Shown here piece by piece: positions 54,557 to 61,971 of a stretch of DNA of 64,000 nt. The position numbers and the translations under genes were made by a program. The stretch's first letter is position 1. Each line of letters starts with the position of its first letter. The DNA is from G963692885 sp964658655 (lineage in GTDB: Bacteria > Acidobacteriota > Terriglobia > Terriglobales > Acidobacteriaceae), in NCBI GenBank assembly GCA_964658655.1, contig CAZZZL010000011.1, forward strand, positions 38,886 to 102,885, written 5' to 3'. The notes beneath the pieces are model-generated. The model worked only from the letters and a program-made list of their open reading frames with translations, did not search any database and had not been told where the DNA came from.

Positions 54557-55981
54557 CTACAAATCAGCGGGATTTTCGTGATAGTGCATGTGCCAGCCGA
54601 GGTAGCGGGTAGCGGCTTCGTAGACGGGGCTGGCGGTGGTTGAGAAGTTGGCGGCGACGTGGTGTTCAAAGCCTTTTTCGCAGATCATGCGGAGCAGCTT
54701 CTGCAGTTTCGGGATGCGGACAACGCCGGCGCCGCCGAAGGTTTCAAGCGAGTCGTTGGTAAATTCGCCTTCGCCGACATAGCCGCGAATGGTTCCCGTG
54801 TAGTCGTCGGTAGAGAAGCGCAGATAGCTCATGGCCCCGGCCTTCACGCGCCCGACGCAGGTGCCGAAAGTGTTTTCTTTCCCGACGGTGCCGGCGATGA
54901 TCGCCTGGAAATCCATGACGACATCATTGAAAAAGTGTTTGGGCAGATTCGAGCAGTGGAAGCAGACACACTTGTCCGGATCATCGCCGTAGTTGTTGTT
55001 CCAGTCGAGCAGCGCGCTCGGCGTTTCGGAAGCAAGCGCCAGCGCATGCATGCTGAGTGTGCCGGCCACATCGACTTCACAAGCACTGGGCAGCAGGTTT
55101 TCGCTCATCATGCTCATCACCGTGCAGGGCACGACGCCGAAATATTCTTCCATCGCAGTCCAGCATTGCACCGCGGAAACCGTGCAGTAGGTCTGAGCCA
55201 TCCATGTTTCGATCACCGCGCCAAGCTTCGACATCTTGATCAGTGCCGCTTCAGGAATACCGCTCGTCGTCACATATTTCTTGATGGCACCGAGCTTAGC
55301 CTGCACCGCGTCATCGGTGTCTTTCAAGCGATCGATGCGACCAAGAATCTCCGACAGATCGATTGGTTCGACGGAGATGCCCGCACGTTCGAGCAGCTTC
55401 TCGCTGTAGCGAACGGTATTAAAGGCAGCGGGTCGCGCGCCAATGGAGCCAATGCGCAAGTTCGTAAATCCTCGCACAACCCGGCAGACAGCAGAAAACC
55501 AGGCGAGATCTTTGGCGAAGGCTTCCGAACTCGGCGACACAGTGTGCTGCGCGGTAATCGAGTAGGGAATCCCATACTGCATCAGGTTGTTACAAGCTGA
55601 CATCTTGCCGCAGAAGCTGTCGCGCCGGTCTGAAATTTTCATGTCATCGCGGCGATCAGGTGTTGCCTGTACCAGCACCGGAACTTTCAGCGTGGAGTAG
55701 CGAATGGCATCGACAATACCGCGCTCTTCGCCAAAGTTTGGCAGTGTGACAATGATGCCGTCGATGTCGTCGCGATGTTTACGGAAGAGGTCTGCGCAAC
55801 GGCGCGCTTCGTCCGGCGTTTCGACGGCCCCGAATTTCGATTCTTCTGGAGTCAGAATGATGGGCCTGATCCCTGCTGCCTTCAACACGCGCAGGATTTC
55901 TTCGCGGCCCGTCTTCGCCAGATGATCAGGAAAGAAGCCGCGGTTGCCAACGATGACGCCGAATGTGAGTTGCCTTGCCAT
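54557..55981 (-). CDS. L-fucose/L-arabinose isomerase-family protein, probable L-arabinose isomerase of the operon
   Basis: 474 residues. The N-terminus (TFGVIVGNRGFFPDHLAKTGREEILRVL in outline) and the later acidic and His residues (EVDVAGTLSMHALAL, CVCFHCSNLPKHF) mark the FucI-like/COG2407 isomerase superfamily, not classical AraA. It lies between the symporter genes and araB, and no other isomerase is present, so it most likely converts L-arabinose to L-ribulose. This assignment rests on context; a different sugar is possible. Confidence 0.85.
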   Translation of the reverse strand: MARQLTFGVIVGNRGFFPDHLAKTGREEILRVLKAAGIRPIILTPEESKFGAVETPDEARRCADLFRKHRDDIDGIIVTLPNFGEERGIVDAIRYSTLKVPVLVQATPDRRDDMKISDRRDSFCGKMSACNNLMQYGIPYSITAQHTVSPSSEAFAKDLAWFSAVCRVVRGFTNLRIGSIGARPAAFNTVRYSEKLLERAGISVEPIDLSEILGRIDRLKDTDDAVQAKLGAIKKYVTTSGIPEAALIKMSKLGAVIETWMAQTYCTVSAVQCWTAMEEYFGVVPCTVMSMMSENLLPSACEVDVAGTLSMHALALASETPSALLDWNNNYGDDPDKCVCFHCSNLPKHFFNDVVMDFQAIIAGTVGKENTFGTCVGRVKAGAMSYLRFSTDDYTGTIRGYVGEGEFTNDSLETFGGAGVVRIPKLQKLLRMICEKGFEHHVAANFSTTASPVYEAATRYLGWHMHYHENPADL

Positions 55982-56033
55982 GGTTCAGTAGTCCTTTGTA
56001 TGCATCGTGTTGTTGCAGGTAAGTCGCTCCCGT

Positions 56034-56264
56034 TTAATTTCCGGAGCGCCTGCGTGGAAAAAAGCGAATGACGTATGCCAGTCCCGCCACCGCCAGCAGA
56101 CCACCCCACCAGATAGGCGCATTCAGTCGCGCGAGGGCCGGGGGGTTGAGCAGGGGATGCGACAACTCCCACACCCCGGTCACGCAGATAATGAGTCCAT
56201 AGGCCAGCAGCATGACGCCGCAGAAAAACCAGATTGACATTGTCTCGCGTGCGCCTGTGCTCAT
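56034..56264 (-). CDS. Small two-helix membrane protein of the arabinose operon
   Basis: 76 residues with two hydrophobic helices (about 9-30 and 45-66) separated by a short loop (HPLLNPPALARLNAPIWWGG) and a basic C-terminus. It begins 9 bases after the symporter stop and is followed 52 bases later by the isomerase, so it is surely cotranscribed. It could be an accessory subunit or stability factor of the SSS transporter. No named family recognised. Confidence 0.75.
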   Translation of the reverse strand: MSTGARETMSIWFFCGVMLLAYGLIICVTGVWELSHPLLNPPALARLNAPIWWGGLLAVAGLAYVIRFFPRRRSGN

Positions 56265-56273
56265 ACGTGCTCC

Positions 56274-58019
56274 CTACCAGAAGATAACGTTCAAGGCGAT
56301 AAACACCACGCCGACCACGCTTGCCCACACGATCGGCTTCTGCCACCAGTGATCGTCGTGTTCGTGCGGCAGCGGAGACACGCCGTACACCAACCCCTCA
56401 AGTTCGGCCACCGGTCGCGCCGTCGTTGCATAGCTGACAATCACAGTTACGATTACACAGACCAGCCACGCCCAAAGCGCCCGATAGATGGTCTCCGCCA
56501 TATCTTTAGCGTCCGGCGAGAAAGCAACGTAGCGTAACGCGGAGGGAACAAAGTGTACCCACAGAAACAAGCTGATCGAGACCACTGTTCCAGCCAGAAG
56601 GCCCCAGAAGCCGCCCTGCTTGGTCGCCCGCTTCCACAACATGCCCAGGATGACGGTCCCAAACAGCGGAGCGATAAAAAATGAAAAAAGCTGCTGCACG
56701 TAAGCCATGATGCTCGATGAATGCTGTACAAGGTAGGCCGTCCCGACCGAGACGAAGACACCAACCAGGGTGCACCAGCGGCCCATGGCCACGTAGTGTT
56801 TGTCAGTCGCCTTCTTATTCAGGAACGCACCGTAAATGTCATACGTCCACACCGTCGAAAAAGCACTCACGTTGCCTGCCATGCCGGACATGAAGCCCGC
56901 AATCAGTGCGGTGACACCCATGCCGAGCAGGCCGGGACCGCAATAACGCACCAGCATCAGCGGCAGCACTTCGTTGTAGCTGTGCAGATGTTGCGCGACC
57001 GCCTGTGTCTCACCGACCAGGTGAAAGGGAAGCACGGACAACGCAAGCAGGCCGGGCAGGATGACGATGAATGGCGTCATCATCTTGAAGGCTGCACCGA
57101 TGATCGGCGCCATCCGCGCGGAGCGGATGGTATCCGCGGCGAGCACGCGCTGTACGACCAGAAAGTCAGTGGTCCAGTAGCCGAAGCTGATGACAAATCC
57201 CAGACCGAAGACAATGCCGCTCCAGTGCACGCCCATCGGATTCGTATTGAAGTGGCCAAGCGTTGACCACAGGTGCACATAGTCTGTGCGGCCGAGGTTA
57301 TGCGAGATCTGGTGCGTCAGGTTCCTGTAGCCTCCAACCTCGATCAATCCCAGAATCGGCACCAGTGCGGCACCCACCCAGATCAGGACGAACTGCAGTA
57401 CCTCGTTGTAAATGGCCGACTTCAATCCACCAAGCGCAACATAGGCCGCTACCGTAATCGATGCCACCCAGATGCTGAAATTCAAATTCCAGCCCAGCAC
57501 GACCTTCATCACCAGCGCCATCGAGTACATATTGATGCCGCTCATGAGGATGGTCATGAACGCGAAGCTGATAGCCGACACGGCGCGGGCGCCATCGCCA
57601 AAGCGCAGGTGCAGATAGCCGGGAACCGAATGCGTCTTCGAGATGTAATAGAACGGCATCATCACGATGCCGAGGAACAGCATCGCCGGGATCGCGCCGA
57701 TCCAGTACCAGTGCGTCGCGAGAATGCCGTACTGGTAGGCTGAGCCCGCCCAGCCCATCAACTCGAGCGACCCAAGATTCGCAGAGACGAAGCTGAGGCC
57801 GGCAATCCATGCCGTCATCTCGCGGCCCGCCAGGAAAAAGTCTTCGCTCGTATTGCTTGAACCCTTGAGATAAAAGCCAATGAAAATGACGATAACGAAA
57901 TATATTCCGATGACGAGGATATCGACGCTATCGAGATGTGCGAGGGAGCGGGGCTGCACCTCTGCCATAAGGAGCGACGGCGCGAATGCGGCAATGTTTT
58001 GTAGAGCAGCTGACAGCAT
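56274..58019 (-). CDS. Sodium:solute symporter (SSS family), probable L-arabinose transporter
   Basis: About 581 residues with 13-14 membrane helices. The family core is clear: IGFYLKGSSNTSEDFFLAGREMTAWIAGLSFVSANLGSLELMGW in outline, the Na-site region, and LIAGFMSGMAGNVSAFSTVWTYDIY. It belongs to the SGLT-like sugar/solute subgroup. The first sense codon pair is TTG-ATG; the ATG at 58019 is chosen. Its place between araD and the isomerase indicates arabinose or arabinoside uptake; the substrate is inferred. Confidence 0.93.
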   Translation of the reverse strand: MLSAALQNIAAFAPSLLMAEVQPRSLAHLDSVDILVIGIYFVIVIFIGFYLKGSSNTSEDFFLAGREMTAWIAGLSFVSANLGSLELMGWAGSAYQYGILATHWYWIGAIPAMLFLGIVMMPFYYISKTHSVPGYLHLRFGDGARAVSAISFAFMTILMSGINMYSMALVMKVVLGWNLNFSIWVASITVAAYVALGGLKSAIYNEVLQFVLIWVGAALVPILGLIEVGGYRNLTHQISHNLGRTDYVHLWSTLGHFNTNPMGVHWSGIVFGLGFVISFGYWTTDFLVVQRVLAADTIRSARMAPIIGAAFKMMTPFIVILPGLLALSVLPFHLVGETQAVAQHLHSYNEVLPLMLVRYCGPGLLGMGVTALIAGFMSGMAGNVSAFSTVWTYDIYGAFLNKKATDKHYVAMGRWCTLVGVFVSVGTAYLVQHSSSIMAYVQQLFSFFIAPLFGTVILGMLWKRATKQGGFWGLLAGTVVSISLFLWVHFVPSALRYVAFSPDAKDMAETIYRALWAWLVCVIVTVIVSYATTARPVAELEGLVYGVSPLPHEHDDHWWQKPIVWASVVGVVFIALNVIFW

Positions 58020-58041
58020 CAAGACTTCGGCCCTCGCATGT

Positions 58042-58053
58042 TAAAAGCTTTTA
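58042..58053. promoter_or_regulatory. Perfect palindrome upstream of the symporter start
   Basis: TAAAAGCTTTTA, a 12-bp perfect palindrome 22 bases before the symporter ATG, inside the 123-base araD-symporter gap. It resembles a dimer-binding site but has a GC centre where LacI-type operators usually have CG. It may be an internal operator or chance. Confidence 0.35.
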
Positions 58054-58075
58054 CTCCGATGCTGCGGTCACAGTC

Positions 58076-58097
58076 CAGCCGGTTCCTGCACCGGCTG
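58076..58097 (-). other. Hairpin in the araD-symporter gap
   Basis: CAGCCGGT, TCCTGC, ACCGGCTG: perfect 8-bp stem with a 6-base loop on both strands. There is no T-run on the minus strand, so termination is unlikely. It could separate or stabilise the araD and symporter messages. Confidence 0.4.
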
Positions 58098-58142
58098 CTC
58101 TTCCTGAAACTGGATTTGTTGTGACAAGCCATGTTCGCAGAC

Positions 58143-58838
58143 TCAGCGGGTCTGACCATAGGTAGCATTGGCGCCGTGTTTTCGATAATAATGCCGATCG
58201 AGCAGCGCCTGTGAAACACCCCTCTGCTGCGGGTTCAACGTCATGGTCATGTAGGCCATGCGGGCGACTGCTTCGAGCACCACAGCATTGTGGGCGGCCT
58301 CATCCGGCGTGCGGCCCCAGCAAAACGGCGCATGACCGGCCACAAGTACCGCCGGTACGGCGAGCGGATCGATACCTTTGAAGCGCTCGGTAATGGCGAC
58401 CCCGGTATTCAGTACATATTCGCCGCCGATCGCTTCATCGGTCAGTTCAGCTGTGACTGGAACCGGTCCATAAAAATAGTCGGCATGCGTCGTTCCCAGC
58501 GGCGGAATCGGAAGCCCGGCCTGCGCCCATGCCGTGGCATACTCCGAGTGCGTATGCACGACAGCGCCGATATCCACGAAACTTTTGTAGAGGTGCAGAT
58601 GCGTCGCAAGGTCAGAAGATGGCCGAAGGGCCGAATCCACGATTTTTCCGTCCAGGTCAACAATCACCATGTGCTCCGGCTTGAGCTGATCGTAGGGAAC
58701 TCCGCTTGGCTTGATGGCGATCATGCCGCTCGCCCGGTCGATACCACTGGCATTGCCGAAGGTGTAGAGCACCAGGCCGCGTTCGACAAGTTCAAGGTTC
58801 GCCTTGAGCACCTCGGTGCGAAGTTGTTCGAGCAGCAC
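58143..58838 (-). CDS. araD: L-ribulose-5-phosphate 4-epimerase
   Basis: 231 residues from a GTG start at 58838, chosen because GAAAGG precedes it and the resulting length equals that of E. coli AraD; the longer open frame upstream reads into the repressor promoter region. Class II aldolase fold: TFGNASGIDR and KPSGVPYD (phosphate site), SSDLATHLHLY with catalytic Asp, the zinc ligands HTHSEYATAWAQ, and GHAPFCWG with the third His. It converts L-ribulose-5-P to D-xylulose-5-P. First gene of the arabinose operon, divergent from the LacI regulator. Confidence 0.95.
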   Translation of the reverse strand: MLLEQLRTEVLKANLELVERGLVLYTFGNASGIDRASGMIAIKPSGVPYDQLKPEHMVIVDLDGKIVDSALRPSSDLATHLHLYKSFVDIGAVVHTHSEYATAWAQAGLPIPPLGTTHADYFYGPVPVTAELTDEAIGGEYVLNTGVAITERFKGIDPLAVPAVLVAGHAPFCWGRTPDEAAHNAVVLEAVARMAYMTMTLNPQQRGVSQALLDRHYYRKHGANATYGQTR

Positions 58839-58889
58839 GGTCGACCTTTCGTGAAAGGATAGTCTCTGGCGGCGGGGCAAAACTGCGAC

Positions 58890-58901
58890 GGAAACGTTTT
58901 C
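58890..58901. promoter_or_regulatory. LacI/GalR-type operator in the araD-repressor intergenic region
   Basis: GGAAACGTTTTC: a dyad with the central CG typical of LacI-family operators and one mismatch between half-sites. It lies 52 bases upstream of the araD start, downstream of the putative -10 box, a position suited to blocking transcription. The repressor gene begins on the other side. Confidence 0.65.
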
Positions 58902-58916
58902 TTGGTGCAGCAGTGA

Positions 58917-58945
58917 CAATAACTGCTTTATATTAACGGGGTCAA
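58917..58945 (-). promoter_or_regulatory. Putative araD operon promoter
   Basis: On the minus strand TTGACC (58940-58945) is followed after 17 bases by TTATTG (58917-58922), a good -35 and weak -10 pair directed at araD. The LacI-like operator lies just downstream, so the spatial arrangement fits repression. The -10 match is poor and the call is tentative. Confidence 0.4.
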
Positions 58946-59067
58946 GGCTGCGTCTCTTCTGGCCCCCGTCGTGCCGACTTGCAGGCTCGAACCCGGTCCA
59001 TCCGACTCTGGAATACATGTTCTCGCTTCCCATGTCGGAGGCTCATTTTCACCAGGAGTTTTTTTCG

Positions 59068-60222
59068 ATGTGCGCGAAGAAAAATGCAGGAAAGCGGAAG
59101 GCCCTCGCAGTCGGCCAGCGCCGCTTCGATATTCGCGATGTCGCGCTCCGGGCCAAGGTTTCCATCGCTACTGTCTCCCGCACCATCAATGGCGTTCCGA
59201 CTGTCGACAAGGAACTGGCCGCCCGCGTCTGGAAAGCCGTCAAGCACCTGAATTACTACCCTGATACCCAGGCGCGCGGCCTCGTATCGGGCAAGAGCAA
59301 ACTCTTCGGCCTGCTCATCTCGGAGATCACCAATCCGTTCTTCCCCGAGTTGATCCAGGGCTTTGAAGAGATAGCCGTGCGAAACGGCTACGACGTGCTC
59401 ATCAGCTCCACCAGTCACGACCCGGCGCGTATGGAAGTCTGCATCCGCCGCCTGCTTGAACGCAAGGTAGAGGGCGTCGCCGTCATGACCTTTGGCATCG
59501 AGGCGCCATTGCTCGATGAACTGGCGCAGCGCTCCATCCCCATGGTGTTTGTCGATATGACCATCGACAATCCACTTAGCTCCACCCTGGTCGTCGACTA
59601 TAAGTCCGGCATCACGCAGGCAGTCGAGCACCTGAAGGCTCTCGGCCACACCCGCATCGGCTTCGTTAGCGGACCATTGCGGCAGCGTTCGGCATTCCTC
59701 CGCAAGGAAGCCTTTCAACATGCGTTAGGTGCCCTCGGTATTGAGCCGAACCAGCGCTGGCTGATCGAGGGCGACCACACGCTTGAAGGCGGCATGCGCG
59801 CAGCGGAGCATCTGCTCACCCTCGAGCATCGTCCCTCCGCCATCCTTTGCTCCAATGACATGACTGCCATCGGCGCACTGCGCCTGCTGGCAAAGAATAA
59901 TATTCGCGTGCCTGAAGAATTTTCAGTGATCGGCTTCGACAACATCCATCTTGCGGAATTTGTGCATCCCGCGCTGACGACTATCCAGATGTCGCGCAAG
60001 GATCTTGCACGCGCCGCGTTCGAGGCGCTTCAGTCGACAGTCGGTGCGCAGGTGAATGCCCGGGCTGGCGAGCGCACACGGGAAACTTCTATCCCCACCA
60101 TGCTGGTCGTTCGTCAATCCACCGCCCCGCCGCTGAATAAAAGAGCTGGGACGCTCGTTGATCTTGAGGCGCAGTTGGACAAACCGAGCCGTTCACGAAA
60201 ACCAAAAATGGTGCGCGCCTGA
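59068..60222 (+). CDS. LacI-family transcriptional regulator, probable arabinose operon repressor
   Basis: About 384 residues from ATG 59068, which has AGGAG 9 or so bases upstream and keeps a short basic leader before the DNA-binding domain. Helix-turn-helix IRDVALRAKVSIATVSRTINGV at about residues 22-42, hinge helix near RGLVSGKSK, then a periplasmic-binding-like sugar domain (IGLLISEITNPFF-type start, SNDMTAIGALRLL, VIGFDNIHLAEFVHPALTTI). It is divergent from araD across a 229-base region with a matching operator, so it very likely represses that operon until sugar is present. Confidence 0.93.
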   Translation: MCAKKNAGKRKALAVGQRRFDIRDVALRAKVSIATVSRTINGVPTVDKELAARVWKAVKHLNYYPDTQARGLVSGKSKLFGLLISEITNPFFPELIQGFEEIAVRNGYDVLISSTSHDPARMEVCIRRLLERKVEGVAVMTFGIEAPLLDELAQRSIPMVFVDMTIDNPLSSTLVVDYKSGITQAVEHLKALGHTRIGFVSGPLRQRSAFLRKEAFQHALGALGIEPNQRWLIEGDHTLEGGMRAAEHLLTLEHRPSAILCSNDMTAIGALRLLAKNNIRVPEEFSVIGFDNIHLAEFVHPALTTIQMSRKDLARAAFEALQSTVGAQVNARAGERTRETSIPTMLVVRQSTAPPLNKRAGTLVDLEAQLDKPSRSRKPKMVRA

Positions 60223-60256
60223 GCGCAGCAGCCTTCATCGGCGATACGATCCATCC

Positions 60257-60916
60257 ATGGCGAAGATTTTTCCGCAGAAGACCCACGATTCTGAACCCAG
60301 ATGGCCTGCAGTCCTGGCTTTACTCGCAGTCGGAGGTATGCACCTTGCCCTGCCCGAGTCGATGACTTACGGGCCTGACTGGCTGCTGCTTTTTCTGGTC
60401 GTGCTTATGCTGGTTCCGGTAATTCTGGCGCGACGCTATGGACGGCACAGTATCAATCAATGCCTGGGCTACGGCGCCGTCGGCCTGGTGACCTTGGACA
60501 TGGTCTGGTCGGTCTACCGCCTGATCTCCGCTCTCCCGAGCCATACTGAGGCGCCGGTCCAGTTGCTGCGGTCTGCCGTCATCCTGTGGATGAGCAACAT
60601 ACTCATCTTTGCCTCGTGGTACTGGCGGCTCGATGCCGGTGGACCCAACGCCAGGGACACCCGCGAACGCCACACGGACGGAGCTTTTCTATTTCCTCAG
60701 ATGACCCTGCAGCCTGCCCAGATGACAGAAGCGCAGCTGCAGTGGCGTCCCGGTTTTGTGGACTACCTGTTCCTGGCTTTCAACACCAGCACAGCATTCT
60801 CGCCCACCGATGTCCCGGTGCTCTCACGATGGGCCAAGCTGCTGATGATGATCCAGGCGACCATTGCCCTCGCCGTCGTGATCGTGCTGGCGGCGCGCGC
60901 CATCAACATCCTTTGA
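60257..60916 (+). CDS. Conserved integral membrane protein (DUF1345-like)
   Basis: 219 residues with about five or six membrane helices. The segment between the last two helices reads YLFLAFNTSTAFSPTDVPVLSRWAKLLMMIQA, which resembles the pore region of two-helix ion channels (position of the TVGYGD filter) but without the filter residues. This pattern recurs in DUF1345-like proteins. Function unknown. Its stop is 6 bases from the stop of the convergent cysteine-rich protein gene. Confidence 0.78.
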   Translation: MAKIFPQKTHDSEPRWPAVLALLAVGGMHLALPESMTYGPDWLLLFLVVLMLVPVILARRYGRHSINQCLGYGAVGLVTLDMVWSVYRLISALPSHTEAPVQLLRSAVILWMSNILIFASWYWRLDAGGPNARDTRERHTDGAFLFPQMTLQPAQMTEAQLQWRPGFVDYLFLAFNTSTAFSPTDVPVLSRWAKLLMMIQATIALAVVIVLAARAINIL

Positions 60917-60922
60917 GGCAGG

Positions 60923-61363
60923 TTAACTGATGGTCTGCAGGTCGATGCTCTCGTATTCCTTGTGCAGGATGCCTTCGCGAATCTGCTTGACCGTCTTGCC
61001 CTGCTTCGTCATCAGGTAGGCGTAGTAGCCTTCCTTCGCGCAGGTGCTGCAGACCGCTCCATGTGTTCCTTCAAAGCAGCTATGCAGACTGGTGTGGCCC
61101 ATCGCCTTGTCACACCGGCAGAAGCAGGGCAGCTGGTAGAGAACCTTCTGGACCTTCGCCGCATCAGCGTAAATTTTCGGCTGCCAGTCCAGCGTGAAGT
61201 TCTGTGCCTTGATCTGTTCAGGGGTCATGACCGGCGGCAGCTTGGTCCCGGGCTCCGGTGCCGTGGCGTGGTATGCGGGAATGTCATCACTGGGGTTCGA
61301 CCACTGGGCAGAGGCACCGAGGGCGAGCAGAGCTATTGCTGCGGTTAGGAGGATACGTCTCAT
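60923..61363 (-). CDS. Exported PCYCGC-motif cysteine-rich protein
   Basis: About 146 residues from ATG 61363, starting a clear signal peptide (MRRILLTAAIALLALGASA); ATG 61375 is an alternative. The mature protein has a cysteine cluster LPCFCRCDKAMGH...SCFEGTHGAVCSTC that matches the PCYCGC-motif family. This is a small exported domain thought to bind metal or cofactor; its biochemical role is not established. A hairpin with a T-run lies about 100 bases upstream on the same strand. Confidence 0.82.
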   Translation of the reverse strand: MRRILLTAAIALLALGASAQWSNPSDDIPAYHATAPEPGTKLPPVMTPEQIKAQNFTLDWQPKIYADAAKVQKVLYQLPCFCRCDKAMGHTSLHSCFEGTHGAVCSTCAKEGYYAYLMTKQGKTVKQIREGILHKEYESIDLQTIS

Positions 61364-61462
61364 CACGATTTCCATACTAAAGGTATCTCGCCCCTGCCGA
61401 GGGCACCGGGATGCACGAATTTCAGCAAATAGCCGGACTTCCGGAATTTCTGGCGTCGCCCG

Positions 61463-61501
61463 AAAAAAAAAGACGGCATGCACGGTGTTATGTACATGCC
61501 G
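61463..61501 (-). terminator. Intrinsic terminator read on the minus strand
   Basis: On the minus strand CGGCATG (61501-61495), a 14-base loop, CATGCCG (61480-61474), then TC and nine T residues (to 61463). This is a textbook terminator shape. It would stop minus-strand transcripts coming from the HD-GYP gene after they pass antisense through 61695-61934, and so insulate the cysteine-rich protein gene; or it may act as that gene's leader attenuator. Confidence 0.65.
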
Positions 61502-61694
61502 GGAGGCCAGTGACGCAACTTGTGTTAAAACTCTTCTTACAAAACCTTAGGGAGCACTTCGCTCAACCACTGAATCCTATGGTAACTCATAGGATCGTCA
61601 CAGCACAATCTCTATATTGTAATAGACGCAAAGAATCGAGATTTGTTGCTCACAAGCCCGCATTTCTTCAAAATGATTTCGGAAAGGAAGTCGA

Positions 61695-61934
61695 TTGTCC
61701 GTTGCCGATGCGCCAAAACGATTGGCTCGCTTGTGGAATGAACGACTTACACGTTTCCCACGCGGACGCGGCCTAACGGCAGGAATGCTGATCATTTCGT
61801 CAGCCGCGCTTGGGGGCATTGCTGTGGCGCTCTGGAACCGAAAAACTCTGGCTGCCTTCCATGAATTGGAGCACCAGCCCCCCGCCCCTACAGATGCCAG
61901 CGATCCCGAAGATGAAATCGACATCGAGTTCTAG
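61695..61934 (+). CDS. Hypothetical small single-pass membrane protein
   Basis: 79 residues from a TTG start with AAGGAAG just upstream. A basic N-terminal region (RLARLWNERLTRFPRGRG) precedes one membrane helix (about 29-47; AGMLIISSAALGGIAVAL) and an acidic tail (DASDPEDEIDIEF). The positive-inside rule predicts a cytoplasmic N-terminus. It is the only plus-strand gene between two minus-strand genes. No family recognised; moderately supported. Confidence 0.55.
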   Translation: MSVADAPKRLARLWNERLTRFPRGRGLTAGMLIISSAALGGIAVALWNRKTLAAFHELEHQPPAPTDASDPEDEIDIEF

Positions 61935-61971
61935 CATTGAGACTCCAGGCTTGCCTGACAGCCAATCCGGC

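Noticed and set aside
58839..59033. N-terminal extension of araD
   Set aside because: It would place coding sequence over the operator and promoter; the GTG at 58838 has a ribosome-binding site and gives the family length.
58942..59721. Open frame of about 259 codons antisense to the LacI gene
   Set aside because: The opposite strand encodes a complete LacI protein with all motifs; this frame has none.
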